Shown piece by piece: positions 24,550 to 34,185 of a stretch of 64,000 bases of DNA. The position numbers and the translations under genes were made by a program. The notes beneath the pieces are model-generated. The model worked only from the letters and a program-made list of their open reading frames with translations, had not been told where the DNA came from and did not search any database. How positions within the stretch are numbered: position 1 is the stretch's first letter; every line of letters begins with the position of its first letter. Origin of the DNA: Alkalihalobacillus bogoriensis ATCC BAA-922 (lineage in GTDB: Bacteria; Bacillota; Bacilli; Bacillales; Bacillaceae_F); the NCBI RefSeq assembly GCF_000621445.1, contig NZ_JHYI01000013.1:62001-126000 (forward strand). The letters run 5' to 3'.

Positions 24550-25419
24550 ATGAATAAAAAGATGATTACAACATTTGCACTGACTGGAGCTTTATTGTTA
24601 GCAGGGTGTGCGGACAACAACGAAGCAGGAACTGGAACTACCCTAGTTGACATTGACGGCTATACAATTACGACGGAAGACTTTCTACAAGAATTAAAAG
24701 ATAATTATGGCGAACAACATTTACGTCAATTAATTCAACAACAAGTAATTGTAGCTAAAGCAGAAACTTTAAATATAACGGATGAAGAAGTTGATGAAGA
24801 GTATAATACACTAAAAGAAGGCTTTGGTGTAACGGATGATGACGAATTATTGGAAATGCTAAAATCAACATACCAATTGCCAGTTGACAGCATTGAACAA
24901 TTTAAAGAAGATTATCTCTTCCCTCAAGTTGCAATGGACCGTCTTTCTAGAGAGGGCGTAACAGAGGAAAGCATTGAAGCTCATTATGAAGAAAACAAAG
25001 ACCAATATACAGAAGTGGAAGCACGCCATATTTTAGTAGAAGACATGGAAACGGCAAATGAAGTGTTAGATAAACTAAATGAGGGTGAAGATTTTGCAGA
25101 CCTTGCAAAAGAATACTCAAATGACGAAGGATCCGCTGACCAAGGTGGAGATTTAGGTACATTCGGTAAAGGTGCTATGGTTCCTGAATTCGAAGGTGCT
25201 GCGTTTGCTCTAGAACCAGGCGAAATTAGTGACCCAGTAGAATCACAATTTGGATTCCACATTATTAATGTAACAGATAAAATCACTCCTTCATTAGAAG
25301 ATATTCGTGAAGCGATTGAATATGAACTTGCTAAAACCCCTGAAGAAATTTTTGCTCAATTGCTTGAAGATGCAAAGATTGACATTAAAGACCCACAATT
25401 CAAAGGAATTTTAGACTAA
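24550..25419 (+). CDS. prsA: PrsA, foldase lipoprotein
   Basis: Membrane-anchored peptidyl-prolyl isomerase that folds proteins after Sec export on the outer face. Lipoprotein signal with lipobox LLAGC (Cys20). SurA-like N-domain about 30-135; parvulin/PpiC rotamase domain about 140-230 with ARHILVEDMETANEVL, FADLAKEYSNDEGSADQGGD, and FGFHIINVTDK. A C-terminal helix follows. 289 aa (292 in B. subtilis). The start at MNKKMITT follows GAGGAGTGG; the earlier frame start has no site. Single gene with its own terminator. In B. subtilis it is essential and follows scoC and yhaJ, as here. Confidence 0.96.
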   Translation: MNKKMITTFALTGALLLAGCADNNEAGTGTTLVDIDGYTITTEDFLQELKDNYGEQHLRQLIQQQVIVAKAETLNITDEEVDEEYNTLKEGFGVTDDDELLEMLKSTYQLPVDSIEQFKEDYLFPQVAMDRLSREGVTEESIEAHYEENKDQYTEVEARHILVEDMETANEVLDKLNEGEDFADLAKEYSNDEGSADQGGDLGTFGKGAMVPEFEGAAFALEPGEISDPVESQFGFHIINVTDKITPSLEDIREAIEYELAKTPEEIFAQLLEDAKIDIKDPQFKGILD

Positions 25420-25423
25420 TATG

Positions 25424-25459
25424 AAAGCAGTAAAAGGACGGTTCCTTTTACTGCTTTTT
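25424..25459 (+). terminator. Terminator of prsA
   Basis: AAAGCAGTAAAAGGA (25424-25438) pairs with TCCTTTTACTGCTTT (25443-25457), followed by T. Confidence 0.95.
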
Positions 25460-25560
25460 CCTTTTTAAAAAAGTTGCCCCAAAGCCCAAACATCTTTTTT
25501 CCACCTGCATAGTGTATGTAGTAGAACATGATATTTACACAAGGAAAGGATGTTTTACCT

Positions 25561-25662
25561 ATGACAACTCCAGCAGCAGGTTTTGGGTTTGGATCAGACT
25601 TTACTCTTATTGTCGTTTTATTTATTCTTCTTGTTATTGTTGGTGCCACTTTCTTCTATTAA
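25561..25662 (+). CDS. YjcZ-family-like micropeptide 3
   Basis: 33 residues: MTTPAAGFGFGSDFT, then LIVVLFILLVIVG, then ATFFY. The hydrophobic core is like the two YjcZ peptides on the other side of prsA. GGAAAGGA lies ten bases before the ATG, and a terminator follows at 25671-25718, both supporting a real gene. Confidence 0.8.
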   Translation: MTTPAAGFGFGSDFTLIVVLFILLVIVGATFFY

Positions 25663-25670
25663 GAAACAGG

Positions 25671-25718
25671 AAGAGGGTGTCTGCTCCGTTATTGAACTGA
25701 GCTAGACCCCTCTTTTTT
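25671..25718 (+). terminator. Terminator after micropeptide 3
   Basis: AAGAGGG (25671-25677) and CCCTCTT (25708-25714) close an interrupted stem with TCT/AGA and CTC/GAG inside, followed by a run of T. Confidence 0.75.
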
Positions 25719-25999
25719 TACGATAATTTTGTTTTATTTTTCTTTTTTTTCGCTTCTTCTAATCGCTCCATATACACTTGACCTTCTTGTTCAATCCATT
25801 CTTCATCGATTTTTCTATCTTCAAGTGTATATTTCACTGCCATATACCCGCTACCGATAATGCCTATAATGACGAGGTACGTCCATAGCGGACCACTAGT
25901 AAACAATACAGGCAGGGACGATCCACTCATAAAATAAATAGCAACCGCAAGAACGAGTAATCCAATCATTAGCCCTCTTTTTTTAAGTACATTTTCCAT
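25718..25999 (-). CDS. yhaL: YhaL-type sporulation protein
   Basis: 93 aa: two hydrophobic segments (10-28 and 38-55) and a charged cytoplasmic tail EDRKIDEEWIEQEGQVYMERLEEAKKKK. The DEEWIEQEG..Y..R pattern is that of the YhaL sporulation family. The longer N-terminus compared with B. subtilis YhaL (70 aa) is unusual. The start at MENVLKK has GGAGAGGG upstream. Position between prsA and yhaM matches B. subtilis. Confidence 0.75.
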   Translation of the reverse strand: MENVLKKRGLMIGLLVLAVAIYFMSGSSLPVLFTSGPLWTYLVIIGIIGSGYMAVKYTLEDRKIDEEWIEQEGQVYMERLEEAKKKKNKTKLS

Positions 26000-26069
26000 C
26001 CTGCACACCCTCTCCAATAAATTAATAACCGTTATTCTATGCATATGCTTGTCTTTTGGACATATGTAT

Positions 26070-26099
26070 AAAAAGCCAAAGGTTTTCCCTTTGACTTTT
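26070..26099 (-). terminator. Terminator of the DUF4025 gene
   Basis: On the minus strand AAGTCAAAGG pairs with CCTTTGGCTT around GAAAA, with TTTTT following. Confidence 0.8.
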
Positions 26100-26106
26100 G
26101 TTTTCG

Positions 26107-26334
26107 TTATTTTTCTGTAAGATTTTTTTCTTCAAACCCTCCACGTGGAAGGTCGATGTCTTTTCCACGGTACTCATCAATTTCCCCATCAATCGTTCCT
26201 TCTACATAATCGTCACTTACTTGTTCATGGGTAATGGCAAGACCTTTATCCACTTGTTTCTCGCTATTATAATCCTTTGGGTCATATGAGTTTGTTGCCA
26301 CTTCTGCACTATCCTTTTTTGTGACCTTATCCAT
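26107..26334 (-). CDS. DUF4025 (YozQ-like) small acidic protein
   Basis: 75 residues, hydrophilic and acidic, with DPKDYNSEKQVDKGLAITHEQVSDDYVEGTID, a pattern I associate with the DUF4025/YozQ family of Bacillaceae. No membrane segment or signal. AAAGGAGGG precedes the ATG; an earlier frame start lacks a site. Function unknown. Confidence 0.7.
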   Translation of the reverse strand: MDKVTKKDSAEVATNSYDPKDYNSEKQVDKGLAITHEQVSDDYVEGTIDGEIDEYRGKDIDLPRGGFEEKNLTEK

Positions 26335-26443
26335 TGTTATCCCTCCTTTTATCGTTAGTGTGTTTCTTGGCGAAGAAAAATATGTAAACATGAAAAAAGC
26401 CTATATCGGACTAAGAAGCATTTTATGACTTCTATGAATAAAC

Positions 26444-26475
26444 AACCGCCCCCTTTCTCATAAAGGAGGCGGTTG
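26444..26475 (-). terminator. Terminator of yhaM
   Basis: On the minus strand AACCGCCTCCTTT pairs with AAAGGGGGCGGTT (one mismatch), followed by a T-rich tract, right after the yhaM stop. Confidence 0.85.
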
Positions 26476-26481
26476 GTTTTG

Positions 26482-27450
26482 TTATTTATTTGGCAACGGT
26501 AATGGCTGTTCATGGAATGTTGGTTTATATAAAGAGCGATGCTCAAGCGCCATTACTCTTTCGGTAAAGTCTCCTGGCTGGACACGCTCAAGGACTCTAT
26601 CCATCATATTCATTTTTGCATCAATATTGTCAATCATGTGAAGGATTTCAGCTTCTTTCACTAATGGAGGTTTTGGACTCCCCCATTCGCCTTTGCCATG
26701 ATGACTTAGTACCATATGCTGAAGAATTAAAATTTCCTCACCATCGATTTCAAGCTCTTTGGCCGCTTCTGCAATCTCATTAACCATAATAGTAATATGT
26801 CCTAATAATTTCCCTTCAAGTGTATATGTTGTATCAATCGCACCTGATAATTCTTTGACTTTCCCTAAATCATGCAAAATGACACCTGCATATAATAAAT
26901 CCGCATCTAGACTTGGATATAATTTTGTAATTGCTTGCGCTAAATCGAGCATACTAACAACATGGTAAGCAAGTCCTGATACAAATTCATGATGGTTTTT
27001 CGTTGCTGCAGGGACTTCTAAAAATTGTGTTTGATATTTTTTTACTAAATGTCTTGTTATACGTTGGATATTTGCATTTTCCATTTCAAATATATATTGC
27101 GTAATTTTACTCAACATATCTTCTGGATGCAGAGGAGCCGATTTCACAAAGTCTGCGATTTTCACATTATCCATCGGCGAAGTCGGGCGTATATTATTAA
27201 TTTTTAGTTGATGTCTACCACGATACTCTGAAATATCGCCATGAATATGCACTATCGTTTTACTCACAAATGTAGCTTCATCTTCAGGAGAACATGCCCA
27301 TAGCTTTGCTTCAATTTCTCCAGTATGGTCACTTAAGATTAATGTTAAAAACGGCTTGCCATTACTGGCCATCCCTTTTGTCACGCTTTTAATAAGAAAA
27401 TAATGTTCAATTGACGATCCAACTTGATAATGAGCAATTCCTTTACTCAT
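26482..27450 (-). CDS. yhaM: YhaM, 3'-5' exoribonuclease
   Basis: Nuclease trimming RNA from the 3' end, found in Gram-positives. N-terminal OB-fold (about 20-95: [35 protein letters not shown]-like segment), then the HD metal-binding phosphohydrolase domain (about 150-290) with [26 protein letters not shown] and [14 protein letters not shown]. 322 aa (314 in B. subtilis). In B. subtilis yhaM clusters with yhaN and yhaO; here the CssRS-like pair is inserted between. Confidence 0.93.
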   Translation of the reverse strand: MSKGIAHYQVGSSIEHYFLIKSVTKGMASNGKPFLTLILSDHTGEIEAKLWACSPEDEATFVSKTIVHIHGDISEYRGRHQLKINNIRPTSPMDNVKIADFVKSAPLHPEDMLSKITQYIFEMENANIQRITRHLVKKYQTQFLEVPAATKNHHEFVSGLAYHVVSMLDLAQAITKLYPSLDADLLYAGVILHDLGKVKELSGAIDTTYTLEGKLLGHITIMVNEIAEAAKELEIDGEEILILQHMVLSHHGKGEWGSPKPPLVKEAEILHMIDNIDAKMNMMDRVLERVQPGDFTERVMALEHRSLYKPTFHEQPLPLPNK

Positions 27451-27535
27451 TTCCTCACCTGCCTTTTATCCTTGTCTTTTAAGTATAACAGAGAAAAGAA
27501 GGGCGTCTATACTAGACACCCAATTCACTGTTTCA

Positions 27536-28900
27536 TTATGATTGTTTTTTCTTTGTTTGCTGTTCTTTCGGAATACAAACGGTAAACTTTACTCCATCGT
27601 CTGTATTTTGTGCAAATGTATAGCCAAAATGAAGTTCAGCGATTCGTTTTACAATCGCTAATCCTAACCCAAATTGACCTTTATTGCCTTTATGAAAAGG
27701 AGCAAATATCGTTGCCAATTCCGATTCTGCGATATGGTCTCCATCATTTTCTACAGAAATATGAACATCCTTGTCTTTTACTTCTGCACGAATCCAAATT
27801 CGACTTTCTGCATAACGCAACGCATTTTCAACAAAGTTTTCTAGCATCACTTGAAGCTGTTCGTAATCTCCTTTGAAACGAATATCTGCGCCTTCTATAA
27901 TGAAGCGAATTTCTTCTCGTTGCATCCGAAAGCGTTCTTCAATATGAAAGGCAATTTCACCAAAGGTTATGTTTTCATGATTCGCTTTTTCATCTTTTAA
28001 TGAATCAAGCTTTGTATAATAAATCATATCTTTGACACGTTGTTCCATGCGATTTGATTCTTCCATAATGACGTTCATCGTACTTTCAATATTTTCTTTT
28101 GGAAGAATTCCATCTTTCACAGATTGAGCATAGCTTTTAATGACCATAATCGGCGTCTTTAATTCATGTGAAGCATGTTGAATAAAAGTTTTTTGAGCGC
28201 GGTCATATCTCATTAAATTTTGCCGCATTTTCTCGAATTGGTCGGATAATTTTTGGAAGTCTTCATCACCTTCCCACTTAAACGGTTCCTGCCAATTTCG
28301 CTTTGCAATTTGTTCAAAATGATTTCCTAATATGATTAAAGGATGACGTAAATAATGTTTTAAATAAATAGCAGGAAGCAAACTTAATACACTCGTTAAA
28401 AGTAAAATATAAACAAGCCTTTCCCATAGCCGATTCACCATTTGATCTCGATAAGTATCCCACATATAAGAAATGGCAAACATTTCTGTATCTGTTGCTT
28501 TCACTTTTGTCACAACATAAAACAACGTTGCTCCACCATAAGTCAGTTCATACCGCCCACTCGTTTGTTCTTGGTCACGAGCATTAGCCGTCATCTCTGC
28601 TAACACTTCCTGGGGAATGTTCTCCTGTAACGTTCCAAAGTTATTAATAATATAAAGGTGAAAAACCGAGCGGATAGCCTCTCTTCTTTCAACAAAATTT
28701 AAATCTGAATCTGGTGGGTCCTCTGTAAAGTCTCTCGTCATATGGTAGCGCGCTTGCTCATACTCAATAATTCGATAAGTTTCATCTGTTAACGTTCCTT
28801 TAATCGATATTGGATAAATAATAATAATCGATAAACCAACAAGGACAATTAAAGAGATAAACGACAACCAAATTCGTTGCGTTAAATTCACACGAATCAT
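27536..28900 (-). CDS. cssS: CssS-like sensor histidine kinase
   Basis: Membrane kinase expected to sense misfolded exported protein. Membrane helices at about 11-32 and 162-180 enclose an outer domain of about 130 residues. HAMP-like linker about 181-235, phosphotransfer motif SHELKTP with His245, and ATPase boxes at ENFVENALRYA, VENDGDHI and GQFGLGLAIVKRI. 454 aa (451 in B. subtilis CssS). The partner regulator looks clearly CssR-like, which is the main support for this name. The ATG overlaps the cssR stop by four bases. Confidence 0.8.
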   Translation of the reverse strand: MIRVNLTQRIWLSFISLIVLVGLSIIIIYPISIKGTLTDETYRIIEYEQARYHMTRDFTEDPPDSDLNFVERREAIRSVFHLYIINNFGTLQENIPQEVLAEMTANARDQEQTSGRYELTYGGATLFYVVTKVKATDTEMFAISYMWDTYRDQMVNRLWERLVYILLLTSVLSLLPAIYLKHYLRHPLIILGNHFEQIAKRNWQEPFKWEGDEDFQKLSDQFEKMRQNLMRYDRAQKTFIQHASHELKTPIMVIKSYAQSVKDGILPKENIESTMNVIMEESNRMEQRVKDMIYYTKLDSLKDEKANHENITFGEIAFHIEERFRMQREEIRFIIEGADIRFKGDYEQLQVMLENFVENALRYAESRIWIRAEVKDKDVHISVENDGDHIAESELATIFAPFHKGNKGQFGLGLAIVKRIAELHFGYTFAQNTDDGVKFTVCIPKEQQTKKKQS

Positions 28901-29580
28901 GAAGAAAGAACCCTATACCCGTATCCATATAATGTTTCTAAGTGAATTCTTGGCATCTTTTTCCGCACACGACGAACAACATCATCAACGGCTCGCTCTG
29001 AACCGTAGTAGTTTTCACCCCATACATGTTCAATGATCGTTTCTCTTGAAAATGCTTTTCCAATTTGTCCGGTCAATAATAAAATTAAATCCATTTCTTT
29101 CGTCGTTAAATCAACAGCATCTGTATCATTTGACCTTTTATCATAGACTGTCCGTGCAACAGGATCAATACTATAATCATTTAATTCAATCTTTCTTGTT
29201 TCCGTTTGTGACGTACCATAAATACGAGCTAATAGTTTTTTGGCACGGATGACTAACTCTTGTGGTAAAAATGGTTTTGCTAAATAATCATCGCTTCCCA
29301 TTTCTAACCCTAATACTCGATCTAAATCTTGGTCTCGAGCTGAAATAAAGATAACTGGTGTGTCTCCGTGCTCTTTAATTTCTTTTAATAATTGATAACC
29401 ATCTGTACCAGGTAACATAATATCTAGTATCCACAAATGTGGTTTTTCACTAATTGCTTCCTGTGCTTTTGAACCATCTGTAAATGTTTTAACAGTCCAA
29501 CCTTCTTTTTCTAAATACGCTTTAATAATCTCAACTAAATTTTGCTCATCTTCTACTAAATGCACGATAAATTGACTCAT
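28897..29580 (-). CDS. cssR: CssR-like secretion-stress response regulator
   Basis: OmpR-family regulator, 227 aa. Receiver domain with acidic DE (10-11), phospho-acceptor Asp53 in LWILDIMLPGTDGY, and KPFLPQELVIR. C-terminal winged helix about 130-225 with VDLTTKEMDLILLL and DDVVRRVRKKMP. PHLWILDIMLP and PVIFISARDQDLDRVLGLE are strikingly close to B. subtilis CssR as I recall it. CssRS induces htrA/htrB quality-control proteases there; here it lies 3.5 kb from prsA. GGAGG precedes the ATG. Confidence 0.83.
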   Translation of the reverse strand: MSQFIVHLVEDEQNLVEIIKAYLEKEGWTVKTFTDGSKAQEAISEKPHLWILDIMLPGTDGYQLLKEIKEHGDTPVIFISARDQDLDRVLGLEMGSDDYLAKPFLPQELVIRAKKLLARIYGTSQTETRKIELNDYSIDPVARTVYDKRSNDTDAVDLTTKEMDLILLLTGQIGKAFSRETIIEHVWGENYYGSERAVDDVVRRVRKKMPRIHLETLYGYGYRVLSS

Positions 29581-29649
29581 AGAAAAATCCTCCTACTTTC
29601 TATTCAATGGTAAAACAGGAGACACAATTTTTTTATCGAACAAACGGTG

Positions 29650-29692
29650 CAGAAAAAACCTATAATAACCGCTGCGGTTACTCTTTTTTCTG
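29650..29692. terminator. Palindromic terminator downstream of yhaN
   Basis: TAACCGC and GCGGTTA flank a single T (29666-29680), bounded by CAGAAAAAA and TTTTTTCTG. It sits between the yhaN stop (29761) and the cssR start (29580), so it should end yhaON, and it also overlaps the cssR upstream region. Confidence 0.65.
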
Positions 29693-29760
29693 TATTTCTC
29701 CTTTATTCTTCTGATTATTCTAGCAAAGTTTATGAAAATAATAAAGAAATTTTGTTGACA

Positions 29761-32679
29761 TTACAAAGTGATTACATCCTTTTTCACAAATAGCTCCTTA
29801 ACATTGTCATGACAGGTAAAAAACAACACTTGTCTTTTTTGAGCTAACTCTTCAATAATCGTTACAATCGCTTGTTTTCGCTCATCATCGAAATTAACAA
29901 AGATGTCATCGAGAATAAGCGGGAACGGGTCATTGGACTCATATGTCATCGCTAAGGCAAACCGAATCGATATATATAATTGTTCTGCGGTGCCACGACT
30001 TAATTCTTCAGGTGAGAAACGAAGACCATCTTGTCGTTCTACTACTATCATCTGTTTATCCATTGGCGCAAAAATACGTTGATATCGTCCAGCTGTCATC
30101 GCAGAAAAATAGGCAGATGCCTGTTTCATGACCTCTGGTTGTCGTTCATTTTCATAGATTTCTTTTGTTTTTTCCAACATCTCTTGAGCCAGGCGATATA
30201 CTGACCAGTTTTTGGCTTGTTCCAGAAGTCTGGCTTTTTTTAATTCGAGCTCTTGAACAAGTGATGCTAGCTCCCTTTCTGATTGGAGTTGTTCCATTTG
30301 TTGTGTATTTCGTATTAAACGTTCCCGTTCCTCTTTTTCTTCTTTTTCCACTTCAGCTACTAGTTCTTCAAGCTGTTGTTTCTGATTTTCATAATCCTTT
30401 TCTTGCTGTAGCAACTGAATATAATAATGGATTTCATCTTCGCTTTCCACTAACTCAGACAATTGTGATGTTATAAACTCAAGTTCATCGTTATACTTTT
30501 TTGCCTTAGCAATTTGAACTCCTTTTTTTTGAAACTCATCCTCTTTTTGCACATTTGCTTTGTGAAGAAGGGTTTCGATTTGGTTTTGAATCAATGTTTC
30601 CTTTTCTAAAAGAATGCGAATGTCTTCGTTTAGTCCATTGATGATATCGGTTGCTTGATGTTCGGCTCTTCTTTTTTCCTTTTCATTTTCAAGCTGGTCA
30701 AATAAAATGAAAACTGTTTTTGTCACATTTTCAAACTCGATCCCAACTTTGCTTGCTAGAACTTCTACCGATTTCTCTAACGATAATATGTAGGATGACA
30801 GGTCATGCAATCTCTGTTCGTCTCGTTTCAGTTGAGCCAAGACTTTTTTCCCCTCTTCGATTAATGACACGATTGCCAACAAAAGCTCACTTTTTGTTTG
30901 CACATCATAGCCATTTTCTTGGCACCAAATTTCTATTTTTTGAAGGATGACAGATTGCTCATATTCACACTCATCTAGTTGATTACATAGATGGGTATAA
31001 TGTTGTTGTTCAAGCTGAAGTTTCTTTTCAAGAAATAAAAGTCGCTCTTTAACAGCGTCATCATAATTCAATACATTTTCAATATCAGCCAAGTCTTCTC
31101 GGAACGATTCTTCCTTTTTGGCTTTTGATTCTATTTGATTTTTCTTTTCGACACTTGCAACGAAGAACGCAATCGAACTACTTAAAGCAACAAAAAACAA
31201 TAACCATTGCTCTTGTAAGAAGCTATAAACAGCAATTAAGCAGAAAAAGACACTTAACGGTAAAAATAATCGTTTCTTTCTCTTCCTAGCTTGCTCCAGT
31301 TGAGTAAGGACGATTTTATATGTTTCTTCATGTTCACGCTCTCTTTGTTTTGAGTTCTCGAATTCAACCCAGCTTTTTCTTTTGTTCTCTAACTCTATTC
31401 GATATCCAGTGGGAAGCTGTTCTTCTTTGCATTGACTAAATTCTTTTTCATGTTCTTCTAGTAGAAGTTGTCTTTTTTGCAGTTCTGAATCTAGGTAATA
31501 TTTCCTATCTTCAAGCCTGCGCTGTTCCTTATTTAATTGGCGTAAAGAATCTTTCACTTCAATACTTGTGTCACATGCCATTACTTTTTCTTTTGTCCAA
31601 TGCTGCCCTACATTCATTTGAATTTCTTCCCACTTTTGTTGTTCCTGTTCCATCGTTATCGTTAGTGCTTGCTTTTCTCTTTTCCAAATCTCGTAAAGTT
31701 TTACATCTTCTTTTACGGCTTCAATTTTATCTGCTACTTCCAAAAGTTTTTCATTTGGTTTATTCAACTGAATGGTTTCGTTTACACTTTTTCTTTTTTG
31801 TTTCAGTTCGATTTTCTTTTCTTCAATTAAACTTCTTTGGTACAAAAGTTGTTCGAACTGCTCGACACCATGTACTGGAAACTGCTCAATTTTGGGTAGT
31901 ACTGCTAATTCAGCTTCAAGATACGCTCGTTTTCGAAGCAATGGAGCAAGGATAGATAGTTTTTCATATTCCTTTATTTTTGCTAGACATGTAATTCGTT
32001 TTTCCTTCACAGATTGGAGGTTCTCTTCGATTTGTTTTTCTGTCACTTGTAACAACTGATAGGATTCTAAGTCCTTCTCTTTTTCATAAATTTTTCGTTC
32101 AATCGCTTCTATTTGCCCTAATGTTTCATTAATAAGGGGCTTTTTTCCACTTGGTTTAAATAATTCTTGTTGTTTTTTTACAATTTGCTTTTCCAAGTCT
32201 GTAATCGAGACTCGACCTGCCACACTTACACCATGTAAGTATTGGGCCCATTCTTTTTTGTCTAATTGGTCTAATCCTTGTAAATCTGAGAGATTAAATG
32301 TAAAAATCCCATAAAAACTCGTCCGGTCAACTCCACCTAATAAACCTGTCAAACTTTCCTCACCAGCGGTTTGTCCATTTTCAAAATATACCGTGACGTC
32401 CCCACCTGCTTTACCCCTCACTCGCTCAATTGTTACAATTCCGTGGTGTTGAATAAAAAGCGTGATTTTCCCCCCGTACGTGGTCCCTGTTTTTGGTTCA
32501 AATCGGTTTGATTTTGTCTTTTGCGGAAACCCGTATAATACGCTGCGGATAAAAGCGAGTATCGTTGATTTTCCTGCTTCGTTTTTTCCATAAAAAAGGT
32601 GTAAGCCTTCTGAAAAATGATCAAAATTTTGATTTTGAAACTTCCCAAATCCATAGATCGTTAAAGAAAGAATGTTCAT
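29761..32679 (-). CDS. yhaN: YhaN, SbcC/Rad50-like ATPase
   Basis: Large SMC-type ATPase working with the nuclease YhaO. N-terminal Walker A YGKNEAGKST (about 30-39). Two long coiled-coil arms run from about 170 to 830, broken near 470-500 by a hydrophobic stretch (RLFLPLSVFFCLIAVYSFL and LLFFVALSSSIAFFV), which is unusual for SbcC and typical of YhaN. C-terminal signature ELSRGTAEQLYISIRFAL, Walker B FPLILDDIFVNFD, and FTCHDN. 972 aa (963 in B. subtilis). The start overlaps the yhaO stop by four bases. Confidence 0.93.
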   Translation of the reverse strand: MNILSLTIYGFGKFQNQNFDHFSEGLHLFYGKNEAGKSTILAFIRSVLYGFPQKTKSNRFEPKTGTTYGGKITLFIQHHGIVTIERVRGKAGGDVTVYFENGQTAGEESLTGLLGGVDRTSFYGIFTFNLSDLQGLDQLDKKEWAQYLHGVSVAGRVSITDLEKQIVKKQQELFKPSGKKPLINETLGQIEAIERKIYEKEKDLESYQLLQVTEKQIEENLQSVKEKRITCLAKIKEYEKLSILAPLLRKRAYLEAELAVLPKIEQFPVHGVEQFEQLLYQRSLIEEKKIELKQKRKSVNETIQLNKPNEKLLEVADKIEAVKEDVKLYEIWKREKQALTITMEQEQQKWEEIQMNVGQHWTKEKVMACDTSIEVKDSLRQLNKEQRRLEDRKYYLDSELQKRQLLLEEHEKEFSQCKEEQLPTGYRIELENKRKSWVEFENSKQREREHEETYKIVLTQLEQARKRKKRLFLPLSVFFCLIAVYSFLQEQWLLFFVALSSSIAFFVASVEKKNQIESKAKKEESFREDLADIENVLNYDDAVKERLLFLEKKLQLEQQHYTHLCNQLDECEYEQSVILQKIEIWCQENGYDVQTKSELLLAIVSLIEEGKKVLAQLKRDEQRLHDLSSYILSLEKSVEVLASKVGIEFENVTKTVFILFDQLENEKEKRRAEHQATDIINGLNEDIRILLEKETLIQNQIETLLHKANVQKEDEFQKKGVQIAKAKKYNDELEFITSQLSELVESEDEIHYYIQLLQQEKDYENQKQQLEELVAEVEKEEKEERERLIRNTQQMEQLQSERELASLVQELELKKARLLEQAKNWSVYRLAQEMLEKTKEIYENERQPEVMKQASAYFSAMTAGRYQRIFAPMDKQMIVVERQDGLRFSPEELSRGTAEQLYISIRFALAMTYESNDPFPLILDDIFVNFDDERKQAIVTIIEELAQKRQVLFFTCHDNVKELFVKKDVITL

Positions 32680-33908
32680 TGTTTTCCCTCCTTTACCAAT
32701 TGTTCTAATACGAGTGATTGAGCTTTTCTTCTTATTTCCTCATATTCTTGCTTAGACCATCCTTCCATTCGTTTTCTTATTTTCGGATGGTACTGAAAAT
32801 CGTTCAAGCTGTTTTCAATATCCTGAAAGGAAAAAGATTCACTTACTCTTGTAAAATCTCCAATAAAATCTTCTTTTTGAATCAATGTGTCGATAATCCA
32901 TTCGGCTCCTGTGTTTTTTTCAAATGAAGTTATATAACAAAAGGATCGGTCGTATTCTTCATTTTCATTTACAACTGAAATAATTTCTTGCATTACATTA
33001 TCAGAATAAAGCAAGGAATGTAACGGTCCATTTCCAATTATGAGAAGATGAAGGAGCATTCCTTTCCCATCGTCTCTTCTCACTTGTTCTTTCACACGGA
33101 TCATTTCATCAAGAAATTCTTGTTCGGTTTCCATCGAGCTAATTGAAACGGTTATCGTATTCCATATAATATCAGCTGTTTTAACAAACGATTGATTTAT
33201 GATGTTATCCGATAACTCTATGTATAGACATCCTTTTTCTCCTTGTTCGTTTCGATGTCTACCTTGAATATTTCCAGAATAGAAGATAGTAGACTTTAGT
33301 TGTTGAAATTGATGAATATGTCCTAATGCCCAATAATCAAAGTTTTTTTGTTCCAAATCTTCAATGGAAAATGGCGCATAAGCATAATGACCAGACATGC
33401 CATCTGCTTGTCCATGTAATAACCCAATATGGTAATCTGCCTTCCCTATTTTTTTATAGGATACTGCCATATTTTCGACGACTTCTCGTTTCGGGTAACT
33501 AAACCCGTACAAATGAACTTTTGTTTCATCTTTTTCATAAACAGCACACTCGATTTCGCTACCGAAAATGAATACATTAGATGGATATTGAAGTTTCACC
33601 CATTTCCCTGCTAGATGATCATGATTTCCATGAATGATATACACTTGTATATTAGCTTCTTGCAGGCGCTCAAACTGTTGTTTTAAAAAGAATTGTGCAC
33701 GTACACTTCGGTGTTGCTCATCAAATACATCTCCACTTATAAGTAAAAAGTCGACTTTATGTTCGATCGCTGTTGCTACAACTGTAGAAAACGCGGTGAA
33801 CGTACTTTCTTTTATTCTTTCTATTATTTTTTCTGGTAAATGTGACAGCCCTTTAAATGGACTATCTAAATGTACATCTGCTGTATGGATAAATCGAATG
33901 GAAGCCAT
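32676..33908 (-). CDS. yhaO: YhaO, SbcD/Mre11-like phosphoesterase
   Basis: Metallo-phosphoesterase partner of YhaN, presumed DNA exo/endonuclease. Metal-binding motifs in order: HTADVHLDSPF, LLISGDVFDE, IIHGNHDHLAG, GLLHGQADG and LGHIHQFQQ. C-terminal capping domain about 300-410 ends in a basic tail. 410 aa (408 in B. subtilis). GGGAGG precedes the ATG. First gene of a two-gene unit. Confidence 0.93.
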   Translation of the reverse strand: MASIRFIHTADVHLDSPFKGLSHLPEKIIERIKESTFTAFSTVVATAIEHKVDFLLISGDVFDEQHRSVRAQFFLKQQFERLQEANIQVYIIHGNHDHLAGKWVKLQYPSNVFIFGSEIECAVYEKDETKVHLYGFSYPKREVVENMAVSYKKIGKADYHIGLLHGQADGMSGHYAYAPFSIEDLEQKNFDYWALGHIHQFQQLKSTIFYSGNIQGRHRNEQGEKGCLYIELSDNIINQSFVKTADIIWNTITVSISSMETEQEFLDEMIRVKEQVRRDDGKGMLLHLLIIGNGPLHSLLYSDNVMQEIISVVNENEEYDRSFCYITSFEKNTGAEWIIDTLIQKEDFIGDFTRVSESFSFQDIENSLNDFQYHPKIRKRMEGWSKQEYEEIRRKAQSLVLEQLVKEGKQ

Positions 33909-33990
33909 ATTCTCCCTCCTATTGCCTTTTCAAAATGCTCTCCTTGAATTATAGCAAAAAGCGAACAAATATTCCTCTTTTATATTTTGA

Positions 33991-34111
33991 ATAAGAAAAA
34001 CGTGGGAGCGTCTTTTCTTTCAAGTGAAGTACGGAGCCTTCGCTCTTCTTGAAATAGCTTTCAAAGCTTCACTGCTACACCAAAATTTTTATCTTATCTT
34101 TTTAAAAAAAC
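33991..34111 (+). repeat. Hairpin-rich intergenic repeat, family 2, copy A
   Basis: Begins ATAAGAAAAACGTGGGAGCG, which pairs with the following CGTCTTTTCTTT. TTCAAGTGAAGTACGGAGCC follows, then CTTCGCTC, then AGCTTTCAAAGCTTCACTGC, then CCAAAATTTTT and a poly-A/T end. The same order is found at 36828, 45543, 53952 (reverse) and, truncated, at 56061. Lies between the divergent yhaO and lipoprotein genes. Confidence 0.8.
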
Positions 34112-34185
34112 TTATAGTCTCATAAATAGTTAAATTAAGTCATAAAATGACAGTAACAGCTTTGGCAAAGAAAGGAGGTCACGTG

